A stretch of DNA of 64,000 nt from Physella acuta (GCF_028476545.1 NW_026731985.1:408501-472500), one strand, 5' to 3'. Counted from the stretch's first letter, positions 45,201 to 56,914 are shown. Program-made: numbers and translations. The notes: generated by a model from the sequence alone, not told the origin.

Positions 45201-48200
45201 GCAGGAACGTTTCCAATTGACTCTGTTATCGAGTGTATAGAAGCAGCCGTGTTTACACTTTTTATATTCGAATGTGTAATAATTTTATTACCTGTTTAAC
45301 TAAACTTTGTTATTTATTTTTAATCAGTGTATTCTGCTATTACAAAGTAATACTTTCTAAATCCTGAACTCAATGTAAATAAGCTATCTCGAAGTACAGA
45401 TGAACAAATATATTTAAATTAACTTTTTTTTTAAAAAAAGAGAGTCACTTGTTTATATATAATGCTGAATTACCCTAAGTTTACCCTAAGTTTACCCTAT
45501 CATTTAGCATTGCCCATCGGGTTGTCTTATAGGCCTGAATATTATTGGATAACAATACTTTGGTTTTGAAAATATGTTTTGTTATATTTTCATTTGTCTA
45601 GGTCAGTTGAGAAGGGTAAAATTTCACGGAAACAAAGTTGCATGAAATCATTGAGACGATTTAATTAGTATTAATTGATAATAACTTTGGTTTTTCATGT
45701 TTAAACACTCTTCTACCACAAATAAGACATAGTACTACAAATAAAATACGCTACAACAAATAAGATGTAGTACAACAAATAAAATGGACCACAATAAATT
45801 ATATGTACTAAACCCAATGAAACGCACTACAACGAATAAAATGTACCCCCGACAAACACGATGTACTATGACACCCATTGGCTAGATTCTCCCAGTGTCT
45901 ACTAGATATGTATATAGAGATGGGGCTCAGGTTTTTAATTAGAATGATGGGATAGCTCTAGTACGTGGTGAGAGGCGACGCCAGACCAGACAATGAATCG
46001 TGTATTACATGTATTGTCTCGCTATACAACGTAGACCGCGACGCTAATGCAGACCGACGTATCAGGGTGCCGCAGACATTCCAAAGTCACGCGAGATTCA
46101 GTCTCGGCATCAGCGGTGCTCATACCATGGACGAGGTACCCCGGGAGATGCCTGACAGGTCTGTGGGTCTGGGGCATAGCTGGGATTTCTGGGACGTATC
46201 CGACGTCTGCTGTCTTGTTGCCGTCTGCCGGAACGGCGCACTTTCCACAAACAATAAGACAGGGAACTAAATTTAGGTCAACTCAAATATGTTCTGCGTG
46301 TGTCACTTACTTCTAGCAATTATTTGTGTAGTAGGTGAGGTGATATTTCATTTTCAGAAATTGTTTGTGTTGTAACCACTCTTAAAGGAAGCTACTCTAC
46401 CTAATATGTATCGTTAGCAGCCTGTGTAACAGCGCTACAACATGTACAACAGCATTACAGCATTTGCGACAGCGGAACAGCATATAGGCCTATAATCGTG
46501 AAACTGTCTATATAATCGCGGCTATAACTGTGTAACAGTGGCACTGTCCAGAGGCGTAGCAACCCTTCCCGGCGCCCGGGGACATACTTTCAATTTGGCG
46601 CCCCCTTGGGAGCAAATTTTCGATTTGCACCCCCCTCGAACTTTTCATTTGCACCCCCCCCCCCCCTCAAACTTTCGATTTGCACCCCACCCTTGAACTT
46701 TTCATTTGCACCCCCCCCCCTCAAATATTCGATTTGCACCCCCCCCCCCCCGAACTTTTCATTTGCACCCCCCCTCAAACTTTCAATTTGGCCCCCCCTC
46801 CCCCTAAGGTCGGCGCCCGGGGACATATGTCCCCCCCCCCCCGCCCCCCCCCCCTTGCTACGCTACTGGCACTGTCTATATAATCGCGGCTATAATTGTG
46901 TAACAGCGGTACTGTCTATTTAACCGAGCCACAGTCTATATAATCACGGCACACCCTGACTGCTGCACATCTACTGTTACACCAGCACAGTGAAATCGTT
47001 ACTAGTGCAACGGTTATCTTACCCTTGTTATATATTATGGTAGAATATTTTGACAGCACAGTGCAATCATTATTTGTGCAATGCTTATATTACCCTTGTT
47101 ATATATTGTGGTAGAATATCTTGACGTTCTCAGCTATATTTGGTTATTAACCAACTCCATCTATTTGTGGGTTGTTTTTTTTTAATCTGGCAAGTGGTTG
47201 TACGTCGTATGATTGTGGTAAACCACAATTTGCCAGATTGATGTTGACATCGCAGCCAAAAGGTGGTCGAATGAAATCATTCAAACCCTAGCTGTGTGGT
47301 TGTCTACAGGTTGGTCATTCAAACCCTATCATAGCTGTGTGGTTGTCTACAGGTTGGTCATTCAAACCCTATCATAGCTGTGTGGTTGTCTACAGGTTGG
47401 TCATTCAAACCCTATCATAGCTGTGTGGTTGTCAGCAGGTTGGTCATTCAAACCCTATCATAGCTGTGTGGTTGTCAGCAGGTTGGTCATTCAAACCCTA
47501 TCATAGCTGTGTGGTTGTCTACAGGTTGATCATTCAAACCCTATCATAGCTGTGTGGTTGTCAGCAGGTTGGTCATTCAAACCCTATCATAGCTGTGTGG
47601 TTGTCTACAGGTTGGTCATTCAAACCCTATCATAGCTGTGTGGTTGTCTACAGGTTGGTCATTCAAACCCTATCATAGCTGTGTGGTTGTCTACAGGTTG
47701 GTCATTCAAACCCTATCATAGCTGTGTGGTTGTCTACAGGTTGGTCATTCAAACCCTATCATAGCTGTGTGGCTGTCTACAGGTTGGTTATTCAAACCCT
47801 ATCATAGCTGTGTGGTTGTCTACAAGTTGGTCATTCAAACCCTATCATAGCTGTGTGGTTGTCTACAGGTTGGTCATTCAAACTCTATCATAGCTGTGTG
47901 GTTGTCTACAGGTTGGTCATACAAACCCTATCATAGCTGTGTGGTTGTCTACAGGTTGGTCATTCAAACCCTATCATAGCTGTGTGGTTGTCTGCAGGTT
48001 GGTTATTCAAACCCTATCATAGCTGTGTGGCTGTCTACAGGTTGGTCATTCAAACCCTATCATAGCTGTGTGGTTGTCTGCAGGTTGGTTATTCAAACCC
48101 TATCATAGCTGTGTGGCTGTCTACAGGTTGGTTATTCAAACCCTATCATAGCTGTGTGGTTGTCTACAGGTTGGTTATTCAAACCCTATCATAGCTGTGT

Positions 48201-51188
48201 GGTTGTCTACAGGTTGGTCATTCAAACCCTATCATAGCTGTGTGGTTGTCTACAGGTTGGTCATTCAAACCCTATCATAGCTGTGTGGTTGTCTGCAGGT
48301 TGGTTATTCAAACCCTATCATAGCTGTGTGGCTGTCTACAGGTTGGTTATTCAAACCCTATCATAGCTGTGTGGTTGTCTACAGGTTGGTCATTCAAACC
48401 CTATCATAGCTGTGTGGTTGTCTACAGGTTGGTTATTCAAACCCTATCATAGCTGTGTGGTTGTCTACAGGTTGGTCATTCAAACCCTATCATAGCTGTG
48501 TGGTTGTCTACAGGTTGGCCATTCAAACCCTATATTAGCTGTGTGACTGTCTACAGGTTGGTCATTCAAACCCTATCATAGCTGTGTGGTTGTCTACAGG
48601 TTGGTCATACAAACCCTATCATAGCTGTGTGGTTGTCTACAGGTTGGTCATTCAAACCCTATCATAGCTGTGTGGTTGTCTACAGGTTGGTCATACAAAC
48701 CCTATCATAGCTGTGTGGTTGTCTACAGGTTGGTCATTCAAACCCTATCATAGCTGTGTGGTTGTCTGCAGGTTGGTTATTCAAACCCTATCATAGCTGT
48801 GTGGCTGTCTACAGGTTGGTTATTCAAACCCTATCATAGCTGTGTGGTTGTCTACAGGTTGGTTATTCAAACCCTATCATAGCTGTGTGGTTGTCTACAG
48901 GTTGGTCATTCAAACCCTATCATAGCTGTGTGGTTGTCTGCAGGTTGGTTATTCAAACCCTATCATAGCTGTGTGGTTGTCTACAGGTTGGTCATACAAA
49001 CCCTATCATAGCTGTGTGGTTGTCTACAGGTTGGTCATTCAAACCCTATCATAGCTGTGTGGTTGTCTACAGGTTGGTCATTCAAACCCTATCATAGCTG
49101 TGTGGTTGTCTACAGGTTGGTCATTCAAACCCTATCATAGCTGTGTGGCTGTCTACAGGTTGGTTATTCAAACCCTATCATAGCTGTGTGGTTGTCTACA
49201 GGTTGGTTATTCAAACCCTATCATAGCTGTGTGGTTGTCTACAGGTTGGTCATTCAAACCCTATCATAGCTGTGTGGTTGTCTACAGGTTGGTCATTCAA
49301 ACCCTATCATAGCTGTGTGATTGTCAGCAGGTTGTTGCCCGCCCCCGGGAAGGCGGAGTTCGACCTTATCAGGGCCCAAGATTCGTGTAGAGTTGTGGGG
49401 AATTTGGTGATTACAAGTCATTTTACGTCAGGTAGTTGATAAGGCGATGCTGAGTTAGGTCCCTTGGTTGTAAGTCGTCGGACTTTCTCACGAGAACAGG
49501 AGGAATAACTACACGTTGAGGATCAGGGGCGATAACTACAGGGACAGTTATTGCATTTTGATTATTAAATCCAGGGGCATCAACTACATAGACAGCATCT
49601 ACAAGGGATATATCTGTATAAGAAGTATTAAGATCAGGGGCAATAACCTCATGGACAATAAATGTAAATAGAAGTTAACATCAGGGGCGATAACTACATA
49701 ACATATCTGAATATAAAGAAAATTAAGATGAGCAATAAATGCAAATAGGTAATTATAATCAGAGCAGACAATTACAGGGGCAAAAAAAAAAAACAGCTTA
49801 TAGATTATTAATGGAAAACACGTACAGAGACAATAACCGAACATGGAAAATTAAAATAAAGGGCGACTACCACAGGCAGGAGATGTACACAGAAAACAGG
49901 CTCCAGGAAGTTTGATGCCGGAGCTACCCGGCGGCCTGCTGTGTGACATAATGAACTGTGGGCGGTGCCGGCCCTGGGAACAACAACATGCACAGCGAGG
50001 GCGCCTCGGCTCCCGTGAGAAGCCGGGCGATCCGGCCCAGCCGGGAGTGTAAGCAGACGAGAGCCGGTTTGCCGGCTCGATAGGTTTATTGCTTGTCTAG
50101 ATTACATGTCACATCCTAACGATATTTTAACAGTATCACGCCGAGAAGTTATCAGAAAACGCTAGAAATATAACAGAGCTGTTGTTAAGGCTTGTTCGAA
50201 GGGAATAAATAGTCGAGGGCATAAAAAGTTTAATCGGGGGCAGCTTTGTTCGTCGTATGTTAGCTACTGTCTTGTTGAAGGGCATAAATAGCCGAGGGCA
50301 TACATAGTATGGGGCATAAAGACAAGGCACCAGGGCTTACAAGTTATTTAAAAAACAGGGCTTTCAACTCAATATAATTTAGCTAAGGATTGTGTCCCTT
50401 TAAGATTTGATTGCTTCCCTTTGTTCCAGAAGAGTTTTCTATTCCAGCTGATTAGAAATCTGCCCACTACACTAAACTTCTTGATTTTGTAGTATTCTAA
50501 AATAGTACTACAGGATATGATATAATGTGTTTAAGATTCTAACGTTTTAAAAAGAATATTTAAAATGGTATAAATTTTTGACATAGATACCACAGACACC
50601 GACACAGATACCACTGACAGACACGGACACAGATACCACTGACAGACACGGACACAGATACCTCTGACAATGACAGATACCACTTACAGACATGGACACA
50701 GATAACACAGACACGTGACTTACTGCCAAAGAGCTGTCATCACTACAAGGACTAAGTCGGCTCAGGGCCGTGCTGCTGACGGCTGTCTTGTGGCTCATGG
50801 CTCCGTACATCCCCAGCTGTTCAGTGGACCGACCCAGGCTGTCCATTGCTGCTTGGAACTCGGCTTCAGATTTAATTAGGCTGCCTGAGCGGTCAGTGTG
50901 TAGCAGGCTTCCAACACGGTCGGTGTGTACTAGACCCCCAACACGGTCAGTGTGTAGCAGGCTTCCAGAGCGGTCAGTGTGTACTAGACCCCCTACACGG
51001 TCAGTGTGTAAAAGACTCCCAGAGCGGTCAGTGTGTACTAGACCACTCACACGATCAGTGTGTACAAGATTTCCAACACGGTCAGTGTGTACTAGACTTC
51101 CAACACGGTCAGTGTGTAGCAGACTCCCGGAGCGGTCAGTGTGTAGCAGCAATGGCACCCTGCTCATCCCAGCATGGAAGCCGTCCAT
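41828..51188 (-). CDS. twist: Twist-family bHLH transcription factor, Twist-B, complete; spliced with a repeat-bearing N-terminal exon
   Basis: Proposed join on the minus strand: 51,188-50,724 (155 codons) and 42,283-41,828 (151 codons plus stop), 306 residues. The second exon has no ATG before its bHLH and opens after the acceptor CTCTGTTGCAG. The first ends at GCA before GTAAGT; both junctions are phase 0. The bHLH (residues 212-267) has [16 protein letters not shown] and [19 protein letters not shown]. The WR motif [17 protein letters not shown] near 284-300 is the hallmark of Twist and is almost unchanged from vertebrates, so this is a true Twist that has kept its activation/repression tail. 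Compared with Twist-A it differs at 7 of 56 bHLH residues. The N-terminal exon carries ten 9-residue repeats. Exon 2 of the join is certain; joining exon 1 is an inference from phase, strand and splice signals. Confidence 0.9.
42300..43125. repeat. Higher-order minisatellite, 131-bp unit, about six copies (Twist-B intron)
   Basis: Begins about 17 nt from the Twist-B acceptor. The 131-bp unit is made of related sub-units, such as TTAGGACATGTGATCTTTG and TTTGTAGGACTGGTAGGACG. Identical ORFs start every 131 bp (42,466; 42,597; 42,728; 42,859) and are artefacts. Confidence 0.96.
43126..44159. other. AT-rich intronic sequence
   Basis: Within the Twist-B intron; unique, AT-rich, nothing recognised. 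Confidence 0.3.
44160..44605. repeat. GC-rich repeat, about 150-bp unit, three diverged copies
   Basis: Copies share AGACAGGGTGCTATTTGG (two copies 151 bp apart), GGCGTCCTCCGGC-like words and AAAAGACTATGAATAAGTT. Likely the inside of an unrecognised repeat element. Confidence 0.75.
44635..45035 (+). repeat. Degenerate (TTTGTG/TTTCGT)n low-complexity tract
   Basis: About 400 bp of hexamer-like TTTGTG, TTTCGT and GGTTTG words. The Phe/Val/Cys plus frames and Lys/Thr/Asn minus frames are artefacts of its composition. Confidence 0.9.
45715..45865. repeat. Diverged short repeat (ACTACAACAAATAAAATG)
   Basis: Six or seven imperfect units of about 21 bp in the Twist-B intron. Confidence 0.75.
45960..46275. 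other. Non-repetitive GC-rich patch with a 101-codon frame, no gene called
   Basis: A plus-strand frame is open for about 100 codons but starts with GTG, has no recognisable domain and lies inside the intron of an oppositely oriented gene. A conserved non-coding element is as likely. Confidence 0.25.
46549..46868. mobile_element. hAT-type MITE, family 1, copy C
   Basis: A 320-bp element from CAGAGGCGTAGCAACCC to TTGCTACGCTACTG, flanked by exact 8-bp repeats GCACTGTC (46,541-46,548 and 46,869-46,876). The interior is C-rich on plus with six or more units of TTTCGATTTGCACCCCCC, so it is inverted relative to copies A and B and has expanded internally. Non-coding. Confidence 0.93.
47278..49335. 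repeat. Minisatellite, 43-bp unit, about 48 copies (Twist-B intron)
   Basis: The largest array in the window: TCATTCAAACCCTATCATAG, CTGTGTGGTTGTCTACAGG and TTGG. Variants (TCAGCAG, GGCTGTC, TTATTC, CATACAAAC) recur in the same order over several units, showing block duplication. Confidence 0.97.
49520..49870. repeat. Diverged repeat (AGGGGCGATAACTAC)
   Basis: About eight degenerate units of 40-45 bp with AGGGGCAATAAC or AGGGGCGATAACTAC cores in the Twist-B intron. Confidence 0.65.
49880..50100. other. GC-rich non-repetitive island in the Twist-B intron
   Basis: A CpG-containing patch of about 220 bp between diverged repeats, less than 1 kb downstream of the first coding exon. A candidate intronic enhancer by composition and position only. 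Confidence 0.3.
50578..50710. repeat. Intronic tandem repeat, about 27-bp unit, next to the Twist-B donor
   Basis: Units of GACACAGATACCACTGACAG and ACACG, ending about ten bases from the donor at 50,723. Unrelated in sequence to the 27-bp array inside the exon. Confidence 0.88.
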
Positions 51189-51200
51189 ACCATGGAGCTT
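50724..51200 (-). CDS. twist: Twist-B N-terminal exon
   Basis: Opens after the acceptor CTACTTGTAG (AG at 51,202-51,201). The first in-frame ATG is 51,188. An earlier ATG at 51,193 is in another frame and stops after nine codons. After [13 protein letters not shown] come ten repeats of HTDR(V/S)G(S/G/N)L(L/V), then [20 protein letters not shown] and a Ser-rich end [10 protein letters not shown] at the donor. Because no stop precedes the frame in this exon, the upstream exon could in principle add residues. Confidence 0.72.
50886..51150 (-). repeat. Coding minisatellite, 27-bp unit, ten copies
   Basis: On plus the unit reads GGTCAGTGTGTAGCAGGCTT plus CCAACAC; starts fall exactly 27 bp apart from 50,891 to 51,134. 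Each unit encodes nine residues and keeps the Twist-B frame. Synonymous and V/S, S/G, L/V changes distinguish units. Confidence 0.95.
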
Positions 51201-51204
51201 CTAC

Positions 51205-51850
51205 AAGTAGAACATTTAGGTCATTAGTTGTTTATAGAACAATTAGGTCATTAACTGATTGGTAAAGTTTATAGAACATTTAGGTCATTAACTGATGGGT
51301 AAAGTGTATAGAACATTTAGGTCATTAATTGTTATTAAAGGTTATAGAACATTTAGGTCATTAATTGATAGAAAAGTTTATAGAACATTTAGGTCATTAG
51401 TTGTTTATAGAACATTTAGGTCATTAGTTGTTTATAGAATATTTATGTCATTAATTGATGGGTTAAGTTTATAGAACATTTAGGTCATTAATTGATAGAT
51501 AAAGTATAGAACATTTAGGTCATTAATTGATAGTAAAGATTATAGAACATTTAGGTCATTAATTGATAGGTAAAGTATAGAACATTTAGGTCATTAATTG
51601 ATAGTAAAGTTTATAGAACATTCATTAATAGATGGGTAAAGTTTTAGAATATTTACGTCATTAATTGATAGTAAAGATTCCAGAACATTTAGATCATTAA
51701 TTGTTTATAGAACATTTAGGTCATTAAATGATAGTAAAGGTTATAGAACATTTAGTTTATTAATTGATTGCAAATATTATGGAATATGTAGGTCATTAAT
51801 TTACAGCAAAATGTATAGAATATTCAGATAATTAATTGATAGCAAATGTT
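51205..51850. repeat. Intronic minisatellite, about 34-bp unit, about 20 copies
   Basis: TAGAACATTTAGGTCATTA with TTGATAGTAAAGTTTA. Its first unit provides the pyrimidine side of the Twist-B exon acceptor. Increasing divergence with distance from the exon is visible after about 51,750. Confidence 0.94.
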
Positions 51851-54339
51851 ATAGAAAATTCATGTTGTTTGATAGCAAAGTTTACAGAACTTTCAAATAT
51901 GATTCAAATAATTCCTTCACTTAAAATTTTGACAGAGATTTCAAATAATTAATTCAATAGAAAGTGGACAGACCTTTTAATTAAAGGTGACATTGTTTTG
52001 TTTGTGAATGCTAATGAAAACAAACCACGTGATAATTTAGTTACAACACAGTATTCTAACAGTCACGTGACGCTGGTCCGCCCCACCGCCGGGCTGTTGG
52101 TGCCACTACCCTTGGGGAGTTGGTTAGAATATTTTAAACGTGGATTGTAACTACAACTTTTGATTGGTTAATTAAAATTTAAAATCAATGAGTTACACCT
52201 GCATGGAGATTGGTTTGTGATGTGGCTGATACACACGTTTAGTCACTTAGTGACGTTGATAATTTACATCTTAATTAATTAAATCTTAATTTAATTTACA
52301 TCTACATTATTTTCGTACGGTAATATGACATCACATGAAATTTGTAGTGACCTTAGATGCAGTATCAAAAACAATGTATTTGGAATCTTAGATGTGACAT
52401 GAACAAGTTACACAACAAAGACGTTTTAACATAAACATTGCCTTTAGGAATAACATAAAATTTCACATAATAAAGACTTTTTAACACAAAAAATGTGTTT
52501 AGATGTTACATAAAAAACTAACGAAAGAATTTTGATTGTACTTATCAAAACTATTATCCATCAAAGTTATCCAATGTGAGATCAGATTATTGTGACTAGC
52601 AAACTTGACGTTACAGAACTTTTGTCGTGGTGTGAGAACGGAGCTTCTTCTTACACCCTCCAGTCAATCAATCAATAACAAACAATAACAATATCATCAC
52701 TAAACTTTTATAATGCTGTGAGAACGGAGCTTTGTCTTACACCCTCAAGTCAATCAATCAATAACAAACAATAACCACATCATCACTAAACTTTTATAAT
52801 GCTGTGAGAACGGAGCTTTGTCTTACACCCTCCAGTCAATCAATCAATGACAAACAATAACCACATCGATCTGAAGTTCCCGTGCACATTTTGTTCCGTA
52901 TGTTTTATCATTTTACGGCGAACATGTTTTTATACATCTACTACAGAAAGACATCAATTATAATACAATTGTCCTACTTATACGTCCGTATGTTATAAAG
53001 CAACTATTATAATAATTTAGACGTCCGATATGTTTTATTTCAAACAACTTTCCCCAACTACCCCTCTGTAAAAAAAAAGAACAACAACCCATTATATCGT
53101 ATTCTCATATCGCTATGTCAGCCATCATTGTCGAGCCGAATTATTTAATTTCCTCTTTAATCAACGGAGAAATTTAGCTAACGAGAAATTGTATCGTCTG
53201 TGCAAGTTGCAGAAGGCATTACTCTTGTAGTGTAGCAACTTTTTTTTTTTACCCTTAACATCTTTAATCGTAATATGCTACATTAATCGGGCTTTCCCCA
53301 TTAATTATTTTTAGCGTATTACACGAATGTTTTAAAACTAAGCAACACACCATTGATGTTTCTTCCATACCACACAGATGATCATTATAAAGTATTGGTG
53401 ATTTAAAGGCTATTTTATTTTGTTAACCCAACGCGTATTTTGATTTTCATGTCTTTCAAATAATTATGTGCCATTTTTATTTTTAAAATCTACTAAAACC
53501 ATCAAATAACTTATTTATGCAGAAATCGTTTACTTAGTAATCGATGCGTTTTAAATATAATTTTTAGAATGAGTAAAATATAATTTAATTGTTGTTTAAG
53601 TCTACTTTTGTTTGCTAAAAAACATTGTACACATGAAATACATACCCGGGCTATACATATATACATAAAATACATACATCGCGAGCTAAGATCTGCACTC
53701 GCTATCACAAACGCTCGTTAGCGAACACACGATATATGACACAATTGCTCATATCCAAAGCTTCAGAAGGAATCTGCCAATTAGGTGAAATGTGGGTAGG
53801 ACATGTTTTATTGCTGGCTTTAATACCAGACCTAGCCTGTTCCCGGGGTGGGGGGTGACTATAATACCAGACCTACTCCGTCCCGGGGGTGAGGGGGGGG
53901 GGGGTGACTGGCAATAAGTCGGGCAGGGAGTGAGCGAGACTTTAATGGAAACTTGGGTTTATGTGAGAAATCTTAAGTTTTGTACTGCTCCGTGATGGTA
54001 AGAAGGGAAGGGGGGATGCCCAGGGGTGGGGTGGTAGCCTGGGGTGGGGTGGTGACCTGTCGTGTTGAATCACACCCCCTGTAGGTGCTAGACCTGGAGC
54101 CAGTGTGTTGACGGGCAGAGCAGGAGGGGAATCTAGCAGTTGTCTGAGCGAATCAAACTTGGCAGGTATCATAGCGAGATGGTTCTCTCGTCCAACGTAG
54201 GGGGGTGAGGGTGAGGGTGAGGGAGATGGGGGTGGGGGTGTTGTCAAAAACCATCCCAGTGTGTACAGAAACAAGTACCTGATGACCTTGGTACACTGTT
54301 GGCCGTGGCCTGCAAGTGGCCATGGCCCAACGTCTTCAC
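51851..54339. other. AT-rich intronic sequence of Twist-B, with one tandem repeat
   Basis: Mostly AT-rich unique DNA, with a G-rich patch at about 53,840-54,260 (GGGTGAGGGTGAGGG). The minus frame of 110 codons there is proline-rich and has no domain. The 86-bp repeat at 52,615 is listed separately. Confidence 0.3.
52615..52870. repeat. Tandem repeat, 86-bp unit, three copies
   Basis: Near-identical units with TGTGAGAACGGAGCTTTGTC, TTACACCCTCCAGTCAATCA and AATAACAAACAATAACCACA. Confidence 0.93.
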
Positions 54340-54535
54340 TTCAACCATGGCCCTATAGGTGACCATGGCCCACAGATAACCATGGCCCTATAGGTGACCA
54401 TGGCCCACAGATAACCATGGCCCACGGATAACCATGGCCCACAGATAACCATGGCCCACGGATAACCATGGCCCACAGATAACCATGGCCCACAGATAAC
54501 CATGGCCCACGGATAACCATGGCCCACAGTTGAAT
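54340..54535. repeat. Minisatellite, 17-bp unit, about 11 copies
   Basis: The unit is CCATGGCCCACAGATAA, with GGATAA and CTATAGGTGA variants. The minus frames of 63-89 codons (GHGYPWAMVI-type) are artefacts. Confidence 0.95.
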
Positions 54536-54599
54536 GGACTTCAACTAGGCCGATCAAAGGCCCACAGACAAGCCTAATCCTAAATGAGCTAACTACTGT

Positions 54600-54815
54600 A
54601 CACAAATACTCAGTAAACTTAAGCAGTATCCTAACTTGTGTACAAAGTAACCTAACTTGTATGCACAGTAACCTAACTTGTGTATAATGTAACCTAACTT
54701 GTGTATACAGTAACCTAACTTGTGTATATAGTAACCTAACTTTTGTACACGGTAACCTAACTTGTGTACATAGTAACCTAACTATGTATACAGTAATCTA
54801 ACGATGTACACAATA
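54600..54815. repeat. Tandem repeat, about 21-bp unit (AGTAACCTAACTTGTGTA)
   Basis: About nine imperfect units, partly with TACACA and TATACA variants. Confidence 0.9.
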
Positions 54816-55134
54816 ACTGTATACACCGTATACTCAGCGTGTGTACACAGTGTATACATTTCGTCAGATCTTGATAAACACAGTACTCGTGTGATGTGGG
54901 GGAGGGGGGGTCGTGTACGTGTACATGTACATACGCACAATCATTTGTTTACATATAGTGACGTCATCTCTTATTTCTACTCACCCAAAGTGTAACACGA
55001 AGATCCGCACGTTCATCCAAAAAAAAAATATCCACAGTGAAATTGTGCTATAAACCGATACAACTATAGATCTACCGGTATCTAATACCAACGAGATTAT
55101 CCAAAGATTAAGATCAGATTAGTCAGACACTCAC

Positions 55135-55260
55135 CTATTGGAAATATATTCCCTCAGCACGTGTTTGACAGCAAGCAAGCGTATCGTCTGCGCTAGTCTA
55201 TCTTTGACAGGAGTCACCTCGCCTCTCTAGAAACCAAAGCTCCCCTTTTGTTTTCCAGCT
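55135..55260 (-). promoter_or_regulatory. Probable Twist-B 5' non-coding exon and core promoter
   Basis: A strong minus-strand donor CAATAG|GTGAGT lies at 55,135/55,134 in a GC-rich, non-repetitive region of about 400 bp, upstream of the first coding exon of Twist-B. A GATAAAG element at about 55,274-55,268 could act as a weak TATA box. Only short ORFs occur. Exon borders and its joining to 51,200 are inferred. Confidence 0.4.
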
Positions 55261-55516
55261 CCCAACTTTATCCGCCTCATCTAACTCACTCTGATACCCC
55301 TCATTACCCACGTTTTTTTTTTTATTGGCATGCGATCATTGACGAGGTATTGGTTGATTGACAACCACAAGTCCATTTGTCCGACCCGTCAGACCAATCA
55401 AACAGCGGGAGCGATCCGGCATGACCCCGCCCCCTTGTGGGGATTCCCGCGCTGGTTCGTCCTATTCTGACGTCTACCTCACGGGCGTTTAACCGTAGCA
55501 CGGATACTCTCCCCTG

Positions 55517-55530
55517 GTTGCCATGGCAAC
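55517..55530. promoter_or_regulatory. Palindromic RFX-type X-box GTTGCCATGGCAAC
   Basis: A perfect inverted repeat of GTTGCC with two central bases, the classic RFX-factor site (GTNRCC N0-3 RGYAAC). It lies about 250-400 bp upstream of the inferred Twist-B promoter. RFX factors drive cilia and neuronal genes. Binding is not shown. Confidence 0.6.
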
Positions 55531-55699
55531 GGGTACCAACAGGTACCGCCTGCTGGTGAAGGAAACAAGTGTTGGGGAGATGTTTGCCTTGGTCATGTGA
55601 CCACGGATTGTTTGGTCATGTGATCAGGGATTGTTTTGATTGTAAATGTTCGTAAACTCACAAATTCGCGTCTGCTTCTATGTGGTATGTGTTAGCCCC

Positions 55700-55716
55700 C
55701 TCCCCCCCCCCCCCCC
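55700..55716. repeat. C-run
   Basis: A C homopolymer with few interruptions in the spacer 55,531-56,084, where I see no gene. Confidence 0.8.
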
Positions 55717-56084
55717 CCACACCTTGTCCACATCACAACGTTCTTTGTACATTAATCAAATCAAATCAAAGTTGCTTATAACGTAATGCAAAAAGCAGGT
55801 GTGTGTGTGCGTGTGGGAAGGGATGGGGGAGGAGGGGGTCCATCATTGGTGAAAAATAGGGTGTTCATCGTGTAATAATATAATTAATTTATAAACTTGA
55901 AACACAGACCAGAAACAGTTTGTAGAGTTGAAACACAGACCAGCAACTTGTGAATTCCGGCAGTAGGTTCATACTCTCAAACATACAGAAAGGTTTTTAT
56001 AATTTTATACTGGCAAAATATCATGCCGATAGAGACATGCGACTCTAAAGAAAATACTAGAAATTTATTCTAATCCGGCTCTTA

Positions 56085-56545
56085 AATAAAGCGGCTAATT
56101 AGATGAAATGAAACGGCTAATTAGATGAATTAAAACGGCTCATTAGATGAAATAAAGTCCTTATTAGATGAAATAAAGTCCTTAATAGATGAAATAAAGT
56201 GCTCATTAGATGAAATAAAGTGCTCATTAGCTGAAATAAAATTGCTCATTAGATGAAATAGTGCTTATTAGATGAAATAAAATTACTCATTAGATGAAAT
56301 AAAGTGCTTATTAGATGAAATAAAGTGCTCATTAGATGACATAAAGTGCTTATTAGATGAAATAAAGTGCTCATTGGATGAAATAAAACGGCTTATTAGA
56401 TGAAATAAAACGGCTTATTAGATGAAATAAAGTGCTCATTGGATGAAATAAAGTGCTCATTAGATGAAATAAAGTGCTTATTAACTGAGATAAAGTGCTC
56501 ATTAGATGAAATAAAATTGCTCATTAGATGAAATAAAGCGGCTGT
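56085..56545. repeat. Minisatellite, about 21-bp unit, about 22 copies
   Basis: ATTAGATGAAATAAAGTGCTC with AACGGCTT and AATTGCTC variants. Confidence 0.95.
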
Positions 56546-56914
56546 CGTTGAAGCTTTTTGCTGAGAAAACTACAAAAGTTGAACAATATATTTTATGCTG
56601 TGTCTACATCTGAAATAATAGAATACGTGTAATTTTAGTTCAGTCAGACTGACAAGTTTAGGAAAAATAATGTATGAAATACCATGATATACTAGCCTCC
56701 ATTATTACATGAATTTAATCATAGCTAAAGCTAGAAAATCCCTTTGCTGTTGCAAAGTCATAGCTAGGCCTAGGTTATAGCGAGAAAATAGCATTGATAA
56801 ATTAAATCGTTTAATCAACTAAACAAGTTTTCTGCTAATCATTAAATCGATAGATTTCTAAAAATAATGTTCATGTTTAAATCTGCAGAAACTATACTAA
56901 AACAATGTATTTTT

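Noticed and set aside
45965-46270. 101-codon plus ORF in GC-rich sequence as a possible gene
   Set aside because: It begins with GTG, has no recognised domain and lies in the intron of an oppositely oriented gene; kept only as a GC-rich patch.
46590-46923. Pro/Phe-rich ORFs over the C-rich block
   Set aside because: They lie inside hAT-type MITE copy C and arise from its C-runs; no transposase is encoded.
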